Shown in pieces: positions 18,147 through 29,087 of a DNA stretch of 64,000 bases; position 1 is the stretch's first letter; every line of letters begins with the position of its first letter. Under the pieces are notes generated by a model. It saw nothing but the letters and a program-made list of their open reading frames with translations, was not told the DNA's origin and made no database searches. A program made the translations under genes and the position numbers. Source of the DNA: an uncultured Desulfovibrio sp. (GTDB lineage: Bacteria > Desulfobacterota > Desulfovibrionia > Desulfovibrionales > Desulfovibrionaceae); the NCBI GenBank assembly GCA_900541395.1, contig UQJT01000002.1, forward strand, positions 1-64,000, in the 5' to 3' direction.

Positions 18147-18629
18147 CTAGGCGCGGGGCAAAGGCGTCGCGTCGTCGTTTCCGGCGAGCAGAGTGCGCAA
18201 CACGTCTTCCTTGCCGACCACGCCCACCAGTTTGCCGTTGTCCACCACGGGCAAGGTGTAGAACTTGTCGTCCACCATCAGCGAGGCGATATCTTCCAGC
18301 GGCGTGTCCGGCGTCACGGTGCGGGGCGCGTCGCTCATGGCGTCCTCCACCGTGACGGCGGACATGCGCTTGATTTCCTCTTCGAATTTTTTGGGCGAAC
18401 CCAGGGGGATGATGGCGTCCAGAATGACGAAATAGGAGGGCAGGCTCAGCTTTTTATGCTGCATGACCAGATCGCTCTGGCTGAGAACGCCGCGCAGGGT
18501 GCCGTCGGGGTCCACCACGGGCAGACCGTTAAAGTGATGTTCCAGCATCAGGCGGGCGGCCTCGGTGACCTTGGCGCCCACCGTTACGGACAGGGGATGG
18601 GGTGTCATGATGTCGCGGGCCGTCAGCAT
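18147..18629 (-). CDS. CBS-domain-pair protein
   Basis: A 160-residue cytoplasmic protein made of two CBS domains (about residues 5-60 and 90-150) that together usually bind an adenine nucleotide. Each ends with the LPVVD phrase (NGLPVVDPDGTLRGVLSQSDL and YTLPVVDNGKLVGVVGKEDVL). A roughly 30-residue insert between them (LPSYFVILDAIIPLGSPKKFE) is typical of the two-CBS proteins of this group. The ATG at 18629 follows a gaggtg site; a GTG three codons earlier is possible. It heads the operon with the membrane protein and YgjP-like protease. The specific role is unknown. Confidence 0.85.
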   Translation of the reverse strand: MLTARDIMTPHPLSVTVGAKVTEAARLMLEHHFNGLPVVDPDGTLRGVLSQSDLVMQHKKLSLPSYFVILDAIIPLGSPKKFEEEIKRMSAVTVEDAMSDAPRTVTPDTPLEDIASLMVDDKFYTLPVVDNGKLVGVVGKEDVLRTLLAGNDDATPLPRA

Positions 18630-18638
18630 GGGCTTCAC

Positions 18639-19045
18639 CTCGTGCGGTCGATAGCGTGTAAATACAGGGTATACCGGCGTATGGACGCCGCTTTTACTGT
18701 AAGGGTCTGTCCGGAGGAGTCAAGCGAATTCGTCGGCCCCCGTCCGTCCGTTTTCGGGGGAGATGTTATGGTCCTAAGTTTGTAGAATGATTGACGTCGC
18801 AGAGCCGATAGAGATTTTTTTCAAAAAAAATGCGTTTCGCCCCTTTTCATCGCGAAAAGCGGGCTTATTTATCCTTCGTCGCCGGAAAGCGAGCCTGCAC
18901 GCGGAAGCTGCATGGGCGGGGTTCCCGCCGCATTGCGTCCCGGTTCGCCGCGATAAAGGGCGCGTCTGTTCCAGGGCCGCCCCTTTGTTTCGCTCCCCGG
19001 CCGGTATTGTCAACTATTCCTAAACTTTTGGGAGGATATGTGGCT
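18639..19045 (+). promoter_or_regulatory. Divergent intergenic region ahead of groES
   Basis: About 400 bases between the divergent CBS operon and groES. No CIRCE inverted repeat (HrcA operator) and no convincing sigma-32 promoter was seen. A short hairpin (cttttc/gaaaag with flanking GC pairs, about 18842-18865) follows a run of T and A. Heat-shock control of groESL is expected, but its element was not identified. Confidence 0.4.
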
Positions 19046-19333
19046 ATGAGTTTCAAGCCCCTCAACGACCGTGTGCTCGTGAAGCGTCTGGAATCCGAGG
19101 AAAAGACGGCCGGCGGCCTGTTCATTCCCGACACCGCCAAGGAAAAGCCCTCGCGCGGCGAAGTGGTGGCCGTCGGCCCCGGCAAGTGCGATGACGGCGG
19201 CAAGCGCGTGCCCATGTCGGTCAAGGCCGGCGACATCGTGCTGTTCAACAAGTACGCCGGCACCGAAATCAAGCTGGACGGGGAAGAGCACCTCGTCATG
19301 CGCGAAGACGACATTCTGGCCATCATCGACTAA
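19046..19333 (+). CDS. groS: Co-chaperonin GroES
   Basis: The 95-residue lid of the GroEL chamber. The sequence [35 protein letters not shown] is canonical, with the mobile loop at about residues 18-32 and the roof region [19 protein letters not shown] gggagg site lies 10 bases before the ATG at 19046; a GTG two codons earlier (19040) is closer to that site and could be used instead. It is followed 32 bases later by groL with its own gagga site. Confidence 0.97.
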   Translation: MSFKPLNDRVLVKRLESEEKTAGGLFIPDTAKEKPSRGEVVAVGPGKCDDGGKRVPMSVKAGDIVLFNKYAGTEIKLDGEEHLVMREDDILAIID

Positions 19334-19365
19334 CCACGTACTACACGATTTGAGGAGATAGAATC

Positions 19366-21012
19366 ATGTCCGCCAAAGAAATTCTGTTTGACGCCAAAGC
19401 CCGTGAACGTATGGCCGTGGGCGTGGACAAGCTGGCCAACGCCGTGAAGGTCACCCTCGGCCCCAAGGGCCGCAACGTGCTCATCGAAAAGTCCTTCGGC
19501 TCGCCTGTGATCACCAAGGACGGCGTGTCCGTGGCCAAGGAAATCGAACTTGAAGACAAGTTTGAAAACATGGGCGCGCAGCTGGTGCGCGAAGTCGCCT
19601 CCAAAACCAGCGACGCGGCCGGCGACGGCACCACCACCGCCACCGTGCTGGCCCAGGCCATCTTCCACGAAGGCGTGAAGCTGGTGGCCGCCGGTCGCAA
19701 CCCCATGCCCATCAAGCGCGGCATCGACAAGGCCGTGGAAGCCGTCACCAAGGAACTGGGCGCCATTGCCAAGCCCACCCGCGACCAGAAGGAAATCGCC
19801 CAGGTCGGCACCATTTCCGCCAACTCCGACGCCACCATCGGCAACATCATTGCCGAAGCCATGAACAAGGTCGGCAAGGAAGGCGTCATTACCGTGGAAG
19901 AGGCCAAAGGCCTTGAAACCACGCTGGAAACCGTGGAAGGCATGCAGTTCGATCGCGGCTACCTGTCCCCCTATTTCGTCACCGACGCCGAAAAGCTGGT
20001 GGTGGACCTCGACAATCCCTACATTCTGCTTCAGGAAAAGAAAATTTCCGGCATGAAGGAAATGCTCCCCGTGCTGGAGCAGATTGCCAAGATGAACCGT
20101 CCGCTTTTGATCATCGCCGAAGACGTGGAAGGCGAAGCCCTGGCCACTCTGGTGGTGAACAAGCTGCGCGGCGTGCTGCAGGTGGCCGCCGTCAAGGCTC
20201 CCGGCTTCGGCGAACGCCGTAAGGCCATGCTCGAAGACATCGCCGTCCTTACCGGCGGCAAGGTGGCCTCCGAAGAAATCGGCGTGAAGCTTGAAAACTT
20301 CACTCTGGCCGACCTCGGCACCGCCAAGCGCGTGCACATCGACAAGGACAACACCACCATCGTGGACGGCGCCGGGAAGACCGAAGACATCAAGGCCCGT
20401 GTGAAGCAACTGCGTGCCCAGGTCGAAGAAAGCACTTCCGATTACGACCGCGAAAAGCTGCAGGAACGTCTGGCCAAGCTGGTCGGCGGCGTGGCCGTGA
20501 TCAAGGTGGGCGCCGCCACCGAAACGGAAATGAAGGAAAAGAAGGACCGCGTGGAAGACGCCCTCAACGCGACCCGCGCTGCCGTGGCCGAAGGCATCGT
20601 CCCCGGCGGCGGCACGGCTTACATCCGCGCTCTGAAGGCCCTCGACGACCTCAAGCTGGCCGACGACGATGAAGTGGCGGGCGTGAACATCGTGCGCCGC
20701 GCTCTGGAAGAACCTCTGCGTCAGATTGCCGCCAACGCGGGCTTTGAAGGCTCCGTGGTGGTGGAAAAGGTGCGCGCGGGCAAGGACGGCTTCGGCTTCA
20801 ACGCCGCTACCGGCGAGTTCGAAGACCTGCTCAAGGCGGGCGTCATCGATCCCAAGCAGGTGTCCCGCTTCGCTCTGCAGCATGCCGCTTCCGTGGCTGC
20901 TCTGATGCTGACCACCGAATGCGCCATCGCCGAAAAGCCCAAGAAGGAAGCCCCCAGCATGCCTGGCGATCCCGGCATGGGTGGTATGGGCGGTATGGGC
21001 GGCATGTACTAA
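19366..21012 (+). CDS. groL: Chaperonin GroEL
   Basis: The 548-residue subunit of the double-ring folding chamber. It starts [14 protein letters not shown] and shows [10 protein letters not shown], the ATP site [13 protein letters not shown] (about residues 86-98), [12 protein letters not shown] and the C-terminal GGM tail ([13 protein letters not shown]). Length and all domains are complete. It is co-transcribed with groS and followed by a good terminator. Confidence 0.98.
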   Translation: MSAKEILFDAKARERMAVGVDKLANAVKVTLGPKGRNVLIEKSFGSPVITKDGVSVAKEIELEDKFENMGAQLVREVASKTSDAAGDGTTTATVLAQAIFHEGVKLVAAGRNPMPIKRGIDKAVEAVTKELGAIAKPTRDQKEIAQVGTISANSDATIGNIIAEAMNKVGKEGVITVEEAKGLETTLETVEGMQFDRGYLSPYFVTDAEKLVVDLDNPYILLQEKKISGMKEMLPVLEQIAKMNRPLLIIAEDVEGEALATLVVNKLRGVLQVAAVKAPGFGERRKAMLEDIAVLTGGKVASEEIGVKLENFTLADLGTAKRVHIDKDNTTIVDGAGKTEDIKARVKQLRAQVEESTSDYDREKLQERLAKLVGGVAVIKVGAATETEMKEKKDRVEDALNATRAAVAEGIVPGGGTAYIRALKALDDLKLADDDEVAGVNIVRRALEEPLRQIAANAGFEGSVVVEKVRAGKDGFGFNAATGEFEDLLKAGVIDPKQVSRFALQHAASVAALMLTTECAIAEKPKKEAPSMPGDPGMGGMGGMGGMY

Positions 21013-21060
21013 ACAGCGCTCTTCCGGCGGGCGCGACGTCCGCCGGAACGCTCGACCTAA

Positions 21061-21099
21061 GCCACGGCCGCTCCACAAGGGGCGGCCGTGGCGCGTTTT
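21061..21099 (+). terminator. Intrinsic terminator of groESL
   Basis: An 11-bp stem gccacggccgc / gcggccgtggc with a 10-base loop is followed by gcgtttt. Confidence 0.8.
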
Positions 21100-21130
21100 C
21101 AGCCCCGTGCGAGGCAAACAGGAGTTTTTT

Positions 21131-22051
21131 ATGGCGGACGGCGAACGGGTGGCGGATATCAATGCCAGATTGAAAGAACAACTGCTGGAGCGCATGGAGG
21201 GGCCGGGCGATTACCCGACCGCCATTGAAGGGCTGACGTTGCTTCGCCGTGACGACGCCGGGCATTGCGGTAAGTGTTTTGACAGGCCTTTGGCCGCGTT
21301 TATCGTCCAGGGCAGCAAACGGACCTTTTGCGGCGCGCATGAGTATTATTATCGGGAATGTCAGTACCTGGTGTCGGGCGTGGATATGCCGTCGTCCTTC
21401 ACCGCCGCGCTTCCCGCGCCCGATCGGCCTTTTCTCTCCCTCTTTTTTTATCTCGATCGCGCATTGCTGACCGAACTTTCTTTGGATATGGCCGTAACGG
21501 CCTCGCACGACCAGGGCGAATTGCCGGGCGCGGCCGTGGCGGATGCCGACGTCGAATTGCTGGATGGCGTGTCGCGTCTGGTGGGGTTGCTGGACAAGCC
21601 GGATCAGCTCTCCGTCCGGGCGCCCCTGCTCATGCGTGAGCTGCACTATTTGCTGTTGCTCGGCCCTTACGGAGGCGCGCTGCGGCGCTTGAACACGCTG
21701 GGCAGTCAGAACAATCAGGTGGTTCAGGCCATCGACTGGTTGCGCCGTAACGTGGCGCAACCGGTCCGTTTGGATACCCTGGCCCGACGGGTCAATATGT
21801 CGACGTCCACCCTGCACCGGCATTTTAAAAGTCTGACGGGCCTCAGCCCCTTGCAATACATCAAGCAGTTGCGCCTGCACGAGGCTCGGCGTCTGATGCT
21901 GACGCAGAACGAAAGGGCTTCCAGCGCCGCCCTGGCGGTGGGGTATGAAAGCGTGACGCAATTCAACCGCGAATATAAGCGTCTGTTCGGCGAGCCCCCG
22001 CACCGGGATGTGGCGCGCAGTCGCGAAAGCATTATGGGGATGGGGGGATAA
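21131..22051 (+). CDS. AraC-family transcriptional regulator
   Basis: 306 residues. The N-terminal half resembles the AraC_N cupin-like domain of the YqhC type (SLFFYLDRALLTELSLDMA). The C-terminal domain (about residues 200-300) has the two helix-turn-helix units: LDTLARRVNMSTSTLHRHFKSLTGLSPLQYIKQLRL and SSAALAVGYESVTQFNREYKRLFGEPP. An aggag site lies 6 bases before the ATG at 21131; the longer frame from 20981 overlaps groL and is rejected. The gene stands alone after the groESL terminator. Its target and ligand are unknown; relatives sense aldehydes or small metabolites, but this is not evidence here. Two Cys (about 46 and 49) sit in an HCGKC motif near the N terminus. Confidence 0.9.
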   Translation: MADGERVADINARLKEQLLERMEGPGDYPTAIEGLTLLRRDDAGHCGKCFDRPLAAFIVQGSKRTFCGAHEYYYRECQYLVSGVDMPSSFTAALPAPDRPFLSLFFYLDRALLTELSLDMAVTASHDQGELPGAAVADADVELLDGVSRLVGLLDKPDQLSVRAPLLMRELHYLLLLGPYGGALRRLNTLGSQNNQVVQAIDWLRRNVAQPVRLDTLARRVNMSTSTLHRHFKSLTGLSPLQYIKQLRLHEARRLMLTQNERASSAALAVGYESVTQFNREYKRLFGEPPHRDVARSRESIMGMGG

Positions 22052-22938
<887 letters not shown>

Positions 22939-24816
22939 ATGATCAGGTCGATACGTGCCGGTATGGCGGCCGCGTTGGGAGCAACGGTGGTTGCATGGGG
23001 TGTGCCCGTGGTCGTGCTCGTGGCGGGTATGCCGCCATCTTGGGGAGTATGGGGAGTATGGGGAGTATGCGCGGCTGTCTTTGGGGGCGCGGCGGCGTTT
23101 TGGGGCATGGCCCTGCGCTCGGTGTTGTGCCCGTTAAGGGCCGGATTGGCCTTCGCCGCCCGGGTGAAGGCCGGCGACGCGGAGGCCCGATGGGAAGACT
23201 GCGGCGGTGAATACGCGCCCCTGGTCGCGACGGTGAACGCTTTGGCGGAATCGCTGGCCGACGAACGGGGGCGGTATATGTCCATTTTGCATTCCTTGCC
23301 GTATCCCCTGGCGACCATGGACTTGGAGCGGCGCTTCACTTTTGTGAACGAGGCTGCGGAAAAGTTGTTCAACATGCCGTTTGAAAGCCTCCGAGGCAAG
23401 CCTTGCCGTACCTGGAACGCTTCCGTCTGCGGCACGCCCTATTGCGCGTTGGAATGCTATCTGCGCGGCATTCATGAAGTGGAGTTCGAGCAGCCCGGCC
23501 TCGGCGTGTTCAAAGCTTCCGTAGTTCCTCTGCACGATCGGCGGGGAGAGCATGTGGGGTATATAGATATCGTATTCGATATCAGCGAGGAGCATGCCAA
23601 TCGAGTGCGCATCGTCGCGATGCACGACGCCATTACCGAGTCGTCTCGCGAGGCGCGGGAGGTCGCGTCCGCGCAGGACGCCATGTTTGCGGGCGTGCGC
23701 GGACACCTGGAGGAAACGTCAAGGCTGGCCGAGGAACAGGATGAAGCTTCCATCCGGACGGCGGCCGACGTGCGTGTCATGGTTCAGAGCATGGAACGGA
23801 TGCGCGCGCAGATTCTGGAGGCCGCCGGCGAGGCTGAAAGCGCTCAACGTGAGGCGGGTACCGGCGCGGAAGTAGTGGGCGGAGCCGTGGAGGCCATGCG
23901 ACGCATGAGCGTCCAGACGGGCGATTTGGCTGAAGATATGCGGTCTCTGGCTGATATGGCTGAGGGTATCACCCGAGTCATCACCCTCATCGAGGACATT
24001 GCGGATCAGACCAACCTGCTGGCTCTCAACGCGGCCATCGAGGCTGCACGCGCCGGAGAAGCGGGGCGCGGTTTCGCCGTTGTGGCGGGCGAGGTGCGTG
24101 GCCTGGCGGAAAAAACCATGCAGGCCACCCGGGAAGTGGCCGAAACCGTGGCGGCCATTCAGACCGGCGTCGGCAAGAGTTCTCAGACCACCGCCCAGGT
24201 GGTGGCGCTGTCGGACGATGCCTCCGGGCTGGCCCGGCGGGCGGGCGATATTCTGGACGGCATTCTGCGGACCTCGCGCGACGCGGCGGAGAGGATCGGC
24301 GGCGTGGTGGCCGAAGCCGAACGCCAGACGGCCCTGGGCAACACCCTGGAGGGCCGCATGGGGGACCTCAGCGGGCATGCGCGCAACGTTGTGGCCAATA
24401 TGGGCGTTTCGTTGGGCGAGATGGAAAAGCTGTCCGAATTGTCCCGTTCACTCAAGGCCCTTATCGAAGGCATGCAGAAGGAGCGGCGTTCGTGCCCGCG
24501 TTTCAAGCCCCTCCGGCCCGTTGCCGGAGACCTGCTTCTGAAAACGGGAGCGGTCGAAGTTCAGGTGAATAATATCAGTCGGACGGGGGCCTGCCTGCAA
24601 TGCTCCGTCTCTTTGGAGGCTTACCGGAACGCCGTCGGGGAGGTCGAACTGGCGTTGCCGGAATGGGGGAAAGCGCGGCCTGTGCGCGTTATCTGGGCAA
24701 ACGAGGCGCAGTGCGGCGTGCGCTGGGATGAGGCGTTGCCGTGGTCGGACGAGGAGTTGCGGCGGATAATCGGCGGCGCGCGGTCCGAATCCGCGTCGCA
24801 CGGGCGCGAATGCTGA
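22939..24816 (+). CDS. Methyl-accepting chemotaxis protein with PAS and C-terminal PilZ domain
   Basis: 625 residues. Two closely spaced N-terminal membrane helices leave almost no periplasmic domain. A PAS domain (about 110-220) follows, with four Cys in [21 protein letters not shown]. The long coiled-coil signalling domain has the conserved hairpin tip [20 protein letters not shown] (354-373). A C-terminal PilZ-like domain shows RRSCPR (about 515-520) and NNISRTG (about 543-549), the c-di-GMP-binding signature. It should sense a cytoplasmic signal and pass it to CheA, with c-di-GMP as a possible second input. A strong aggagga site lies 8 bases before the ATG. A 9-base unit repeated three times (about 23041-23067) gives WGVWGVWGV in the second helix. 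It lies 56 bases ahead of the GGDEF-EAL gene, probably in one operon. Confidence 0.9.
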   Translation: MIRSIRAGMAAALGATVVAWGVPVVVLVAGMPPSWGVWGVWGVCAAVFGGAAAFWGMALRSVLCPLRAGLAFAARVKAGDAEARWEDCGGEYAPLVATVNALAESLADERGRYMSILHSLPYPLATMDLERRFTFVNEAAEKLFNMPFESLRGKPCRTWNASVCGTPYCALECYLRGIHEVEFEQPGLGVFKASVVPLHDRRGEHVGYIDIVFDISEEHANRVRIVAMHDAITESSREAREVASAQDAMFAGVRGHLEETSRLAEEQDEASIRTAADVRVMVQSMERMRAQILEAAGEAESAQREAGTGAEVVGGAVEAMRRMSVQTGDLAEDMRSLADMAEGITRVITLIEDIADQTNLLALNAAIEAARAGEAGRGFAVVAGEVRGLAEKTMQATREVAETVAAIQTGVGKSSQTTAQVVALSDDASGLARRAGDILDGILRTSRDAAERIGGVVAEAERQTALGNTLEGRMGDLSGHARNVVANMGVSLGEMEKLSELSRSLKALIEGMQKERRSCPRFKPLRPVAGDLLLKTGAVEVQVNNISRTGACLQCSVSLEAYRNAVGEVELALPEWGKARPVRVIWANEAQCGVRWDEALPWSDEELRRIIGGARSESASHGREC

Positions 24817-24872
24817 CGGCGGCGGCCGGGACGACGCGCGAGATGAGGACGCAAGAGGGGGGGAGGGACATC

Positions 24873-26999
24873 ATGCGCCACGCCGATATCCTGAATAAAC
24901 TGGACGAAATCATCTACGTGGTGGACATGGAGTCCTACGAACTTCTGTACCTTAATCGCGCGGCCCGCTCCCTGTGCGCGGGAGAGAGGGAGACGTTGGG
25001 CCGCAAATGCTACAAGGTGCTGCAGGGGAGGGACGAACCGTGTCATTTCTGTCCTGTGGACAATTTGCGCGACGATGTTTTCCATTGCTGGGAATACGCC
25101 AACCTTAAGTTCGGACGCCATTTCCTTGTTCGAGACAAAATTGTGTCCTGGCGCGGTCGGAAGGCGCGGTTGGAGGTGGCCGTCGACGTCACGCGGCAGC
25201 AGCGGGAGAAAGAGTGTCTGGAACGACGGCTGAACATCAAATCCACTGTGATGAAATGCGTTCGCCTTTTGGAACAGACCTCGGACGACGAGCCCCTGAC
25301 GGATTTATTGGCGCTGGTGGCCGATTTTTATATGGCCGACCGAGCATACCTCGCGGCCTGTCGGCCCTGCGGCGAGCGCGTCCCCCAAGTGCGCGAATGG
25401 CATGCGCCCGGAGTGCCTTCGCGTGGCGACGAACTTCGACGATGGTGCAAAGAGGGGCATGCGGCCTGGCGTGAAGCGCGGGAACGAATTGTGATCGCCG
25501 GACCGGCCGGGGAGGAAGATTTTGCTTCTGTCGTTTCGCCGCCCGGCGTGGACGCCTTCATGTCCGTCCCCGTGGAGTGGGGGGACGGCCGCGGCTCGGG
25601 GGCGCGCGCGGCCGTGGGATATCTCGGTGTGGATAATCCCCGCCATGCGTTCGGCGATACTTCCCTGCTGGAATCCGTAGCGTATGTCGTCCGGAACTGG
25701 GAAGAACGGCGTCTGCTCCGGCGATATCTTGAAGGATTGAGCTTCACGGACGTTTTGACCGGTCTCGGCAATCGCAACAGGTACACCGCCGCGCTGGAAG
25801 CCGTCCGCGGCGCGCCCGGGTCCGACGTGGGCGTGGCTTTTGTGGATATCAACGGCCTCAAGGCTCTCAACGACCGCTTCGGTCACGACTACGGCGACAG
25901 ACTTATCGTCAAGGTGGCCCGCATCCTCAAAACCGTATTCGAGGATTGCGTATTCCGCACCGGCGGCGACGAGTTCGTGGTCTTGTGCCGTGATATGTCG
26001 CAAATGGAATTTTCCGCCCGTGTGGAACGGATGCTCGCCCTGTTCAAAGCTGCCCCGGATTGCGTGGTGTCCTGCGGTTCGGCCTGGAAGGGGGCGCTTC
26101 AGGACGTCGATCGGTTGGTGCGCTATGCCGATGAATTGATGTATGCGGAAAAACAAGCTTTTTATAAGACACGGGTGGGACAAAGATCGTTGCACCACTC
26201 CTCTCTGCTGGAAGAGACGCTGCTTTCTTTAAAAAAGCGGGAGTTTCTGGTTCAACTTCAACCCAAGGTCCGTCTGGATTCCGGGCGGCTTGTCGGGGTC
26301 GAGGCCCTGGTCCGCAAGCGTGACGCCGGGGGCCTGATTCCGCCCGATCGTTTTATTCCCCTGCTGGAATCCGAATTTCTTATCCGCCACATCGATTTTT
26401 TTGTTCTGCATACCATCTGCAGTCTGCTGGCCACATGGCGACGGGCCGGAGCGACGCTGGTGCCCGTTTCGGTCAATCTGTCGCGGATTACTCTCATGGA
26501 GCGCGGTATTGTGGGCAAGGTGGCGGACGTATGCGATTGCTACCGGGTGCCGCATTCCTATATTGATCTTGAGATTACGGAAAGCGTGGACAAGCTGAGT
26601 TTGGAGTCGCTGACCGAAATCAGCGAACGCTTTCGGGAGGAAGGATTTTCCATTTCTCTGGACGATTTCGGCGCCCGTTATTGCAATATGTCCATCCTGA
26701 CCCGGATACGCTTCAACAGCGTCAAGATCGACAAGTCCATCGTGGACGGCATTTGTCGTAATGAGCGGGCCCGCATCGTTACCAAGCATTCCATTGAAAT
26801 ATGCAACGAACTGGAAAATGCGCGCGCCGTAGCCGAGGGGATCGAAACGCAGGGGCAGCTTGACGTGCTGCGTTCGCTCCACTGTCATTACGGGCAGGGA
26901 TATCTGTTTTCCCCTCCTCTGGACATCGACGTTTTCGAGGCTCGTTACCTGTCGCCATCCGCATTCCGCGTTCCTCTGCCGACCAATTCCGGTTCATAA
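24873..26999 (+). CDS. PAS-GAF-like-GGDEF-EAL protein (c-di-GMP turnover)
   Basis: 708 residues, no membrane segment. An N-terminal PAS domain (1-115) has a Cys cluster CYKVLQG...CHFCP (46-60). A GAF-like region (about 130-300) comes next. The GGDEF domain has an intact RTGGDEF (about 364) but no RxxD inhibitory site upstream. The EAL domain keeps the catalytic set: EAL (477), VNLSR, DLEITES, DDFG (597), KIDKS, AEGIET (655) and GQGYLFSPP. Both synthesis and hydrolysis of c-di-GMP are therefore possible. The ATG at 24873 follows a gggaggg site; an ATG at 24843 is an alternative. The PilZ-bearing chemoreceptor upstream is an obvious potential target. Confidence 0.9.
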   Translation: MRHADILNKLDEIIYVVDMESYELLYLNRAARSLCAGERETLGRKCYKVLQGRDEPCHFCPVDNLRDDVFHCWEYANLKFGRHFLVRDKIVSWRGRKARLEVAVDVTRQQREKECLERRLNIKSTVMKCVRLLEQTSDDEPLTDLLALVADFYMADRAYLAACRPCGERVPQVREWHAPGVPSRGDELRRWCKEGHAAWREARERIVIAGPAGEEDFASVVSPPGVDAFMSVPVEWGDGRGSGARAAVGYLGVDNPRHAFGDTSLLESVAYVVRNWEERRLLRRYLEGLSFTDVLTGLGNRNRYTAALEAVRGAPGSDVGVAFVDINGLKALNDRFGHDYGDRLIVKVARILKTVFEDCVFRTGGDEFVVLCRDMSQMEFSARVERMLALFKAAPDCVVSCGSAWKGALQDVDRLVRYADELMYAEKQAFYKTRVGQRSLHHSSLLEETLLSLKKREFLVQLQPKVRLDSGRLVGVEALVRKRDAGGLIPPDRFIPLLESEFLIRHIDFFVLHTICSLLATWRRAGATLVPVSVNLSRITLMERGIVGKVADVCDCYRVPHSYIDLEITESVDKLSLESLTEISERFREEGFSISLDDFGARYCNMSILTRIRFNSVKIDKSIVDGICRNERARIVTKHSIEICNELENARAVAEGIETQGQLDVLRSLHCHYGQGYLFSPPLDIDVFEARYLSPSAFRVPLPTNSGS

Positions 27000-27045
27000 C
27001 GATTTGGCTTTTCCGTTCATGCCCTGCCGGAGTGGCTTTGAACGC

Positions 27046-27074
27046 TTGACGGTCCGTAAAAATCAGGCTAAGTA
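27046..27074 (+). promoter_or_regulatory. Promoter candidate for rplU-rpmA
   Basis: TTGACG (27046-27051) and a weak TAAGTA (27069-27074) with a 17-base spacer lie about 70 bases ahead of rplU. The -35 is good, the -10 poor. Confidence 0.4.
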
Positions 27075-27142
27075 ACTTGTTCCCTTTTCCAATATCAATG
27101 GGTCGCGTCCTTCCGGACGTGTTGGTTGAAACGGAGGTTCGG

Positions 27143-27451
27143 ATGTACGCTATTATCGAAACCGGCGGAAAGCAGTTCCGTGTTCAGGAAGGCAACAAAA
27201 TCGTGGTGGACAACCTCGCCGCCGAAGTCGGCAGCGAAGTGACGTTCGACCGCGTGCTCATGCTCGGCGGCGATACCGCCAAAATCGGTACCCCCCTGGT
27301 GGACGGGGCCAAGGTTACGGCCAAGGTGCTGGAGCACTTCCGGGGCGAAAAGGTCCAGGTGTTCAAGAAGCGCCGCCGTAAGGCCTACCGCAACATGCAG
27401 GGCCATCGTCAGGACTACACGGCGCTGTCCGTGACCGCCATCAGCGCGTAA
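27143..27451 (+). CDS. rplU: 50S ribosomal protein L21
   Basis: 102 residues matching L21 end to end: MYAIIETGGKQFRVQEGNKI at the start, the KVLEHFRGEKVQVFKKRRRKAYRNMQGHRQ basic stretch that contacts 23S rRNA, and a TALSVTAIS end. A ggagg site lies 5 bases before the ATG at 27143. It forms the conserved rplU-rpmA-obgE order with the next genes. Confidence 0.98.
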   Translation: MYAIIETGGKQFRVQEGNKIVVDNLAAEVGSEVTFDRVLMLGGDTAKIGTPLVDGAKVTAKVLEHFRGEKVQVFKKRRRKAYRNMQGHRQDYTALSVTAISA

Positions 27452-27520
27452 CGGCTTTCCCGGCGTCCGGGCGGCAACGCCGGGGGCGCGCGGAACCGCA
27501 TCCTTTCAAGGAGTATCATC

Positions 27521-27796
27521 ATGGCTCATAAAAAAGCAGGCGGCAGCTCCCGCAACGGTCGCGACAGCGCGGGGCAGCGGCGCGGCGTCAAACGCTTCGG
27601 CGGGCAGCCCGTGCTGGCCGGCAATATCCTTATCCGCCAGCTCGGCACTACGGTTTATCCCGGCGAAAACGTCGGCATGGGACGCGACTTCACTCTGTAC
27701 GCCAAAGTCGACGGTGTCGTGAAGTACGAAAAGTTCATCCGCAAGCGCAAGGTGCACAAGCGCGTGCACATCGTTCCGGCCGAAGCCGCGGCGTAA
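27521..27796 (+). CDS. rpmA: 50S ribosomal protein L27
   Basis: A 91-residue L27. The N-terminal [20 protein letters not shown] reaches towards the peptidyl-transferase centre and no cleavable extension of the Firmicutes type is present. The [20 protein letters not shown] core is canonical. An aaggag site precedes the ATG. Downstream of rplU and upstream of obgE. Confidence 0.98.
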   Translation: MAHKKAGGSSRNGRDSAGQRRGVKRFGGQPVLAGNILIRQLGTTVYPGENVGMGRDFTLYAKVDGVVKYEKFIRKRKVHKRVHIVPAEAAA

Positions 27797-27983
27797 TTGC
27801 GCAGCAGCGACGATGTTTCTCAGGCGGGGAGAGGTGACTCTTCTCGCCTTGTCGTGTTGGAAGCGCTATAGTGTCCGAGTCGCCCCGGAGGGCGACGAAG
27901 GGCCGGGCCCGGAGCAGGGAAACGCCGCGCCGCCCGGCGCGACATGGAATATACGTCGGCGCGCGCCGTCAATCGGGGTTGTT

Positions 27984-29087
27984 ATGAGATTTGTGGATGA
28001 AGCCGTGATCACGGTCAAGGCGGGCAAGGGCGGTAACGGGTGCGTCAGCTTCCGTCGCGAAAAATTTGTGCCCCGAGGCGGGCCGGACGGCGGCAACGGC
28101 GGCGACGGGGGCAGCGTGTACGCCAGGGCCTCTACCCGCCTGCTCAGCCTGTACGACTTTCGTCTGCGGCGGCATTACGAGGCCAGCAACGGGCAGGGCG
28201 GCATGGGCAGCCAGTGCGACGGGCACAAGGGCGAGGATCTGATTCTGGAACTGCCCGTGGGCACGCAGCTTTATGAAAAGACCGACGAGGGCGAAATTTT
28301 GCTGGCCGACCTGGCCGACCCCGATGAAACGGTGCTCATCGCCAGGGGCGGCCGAGGCGGCAAAGGCAACGAACATTTCAAGTCGTCCACCATGCGCGCC
28401 CCCCGCTTCGCCCAGAAAGGCGAGCCCGGCGAGGAACGGACCCTGCGCCTGGAGTTGAAGATTTTGGCCGATGCCGGTCTGCTGGGCCTGCCCAATGCGG
28501 GCAAGTCCACGTTTTTGTCGCGGGTGTCGGCGGCCCGGCCCAAAATCGCGGACTACCCCTTCACCACCCTGACGCCTAATCTGGGCGTGCTTATCGACGA
28601 GTACGATCCGGACCGACGCATGGTCATTGCGGACATTCCGGGCCTCATTGAGGGCGCGCATACCGGGCAGGGGCTGGGAGATCGCTTTTTGCGTCACGTG
28701 GAGCGAACCCGTTTTCTGGTGCACATCCTCAGCGTGGAGGACGTGCAGGCGGACGGCGACGCCCCCTGGGCCGGTTTTGACCTGATCAACGACGAATTGG
28801 CGGCTTTTGATCCCGAGCTGGCCGAGCGCCGCCAGATCGAGGTGATCAACAAGATCGATTTGCGTTCGTCCGAGGAACTGGATGCGCTCAGAGCGCGGGC
28901 CGCGGCCGACGGACGTCGCGTCTTCTTTATTTCGGCCAAAGAGAACATCGGCATCGACGAATTGGTGGCGGAAATGTGGAAGATGCGCGACCTGCTCGAT
29001 CCGCACGAGCCTTTGTTGCGATACGTCGACGAGGTCGAGACGGGCGAGGACGTTCCCGATGTGGAAGTGATATGGGTGAAGGAATGA
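27984..29087 (+). CDS. obgE: GTPase Obg/CgtA
   Basis: A 367-residue essential GTPase for late 50S assembly and stress signalling. The glycine-rich Obg fold ([33 protein letters not shown]) leads into the G domain with G1 [10 protein letters not shown]3 DIPGLIEG and G4 NKID. The ATG at 27984 gives the expected [11 protein letters not shown] start, whereas the frame from 27813 would add unrelated residues. No separate C-terminal OCT domain is present. The stop overlaps the proB start as ATGA. Confidence 0.96.
   Translation: MRFVDEAVITVKAGKGGNGCVSFRREKFVPRGGPDGGNGGDGGSVYARASTRLLSLYDFRLRRHYEASNGQGGMGSQCDGHKGEDLILELPVGTQLYEKTDEGEILLADLADPDETVLIARGGRGGKGNEHFKSSTMRAPRFAQKGEPGEERTLRLELKILADAGLLGLPNAGKSTFLSRVSAARPKIADYPFTTLTPNLGVLIDEYDPDRRMVIADIPGLIEGAHTGQGLGDRFLRHVERTRFLVHILSVEDVQADGDAPWAGFDLINDELAAFDPELAERRQIEVINKIDLRSSEELDALRARAAADGRRVFFISAKENIGIDELVAEMWKMRDLLDPHEPLLRYVDEVETGEDVPDVEVIWVKE

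Noticed and set aside
18788..19045. CIRCE operator upstream of groES
   Set aside because: No TTAGCACTC/GAGTGCTAA-like inverted repeat.
19330..21195. Antisense frame opposite groEL (621 codons)
   Set aside because: Mirror frame; groEL is unequivocal.
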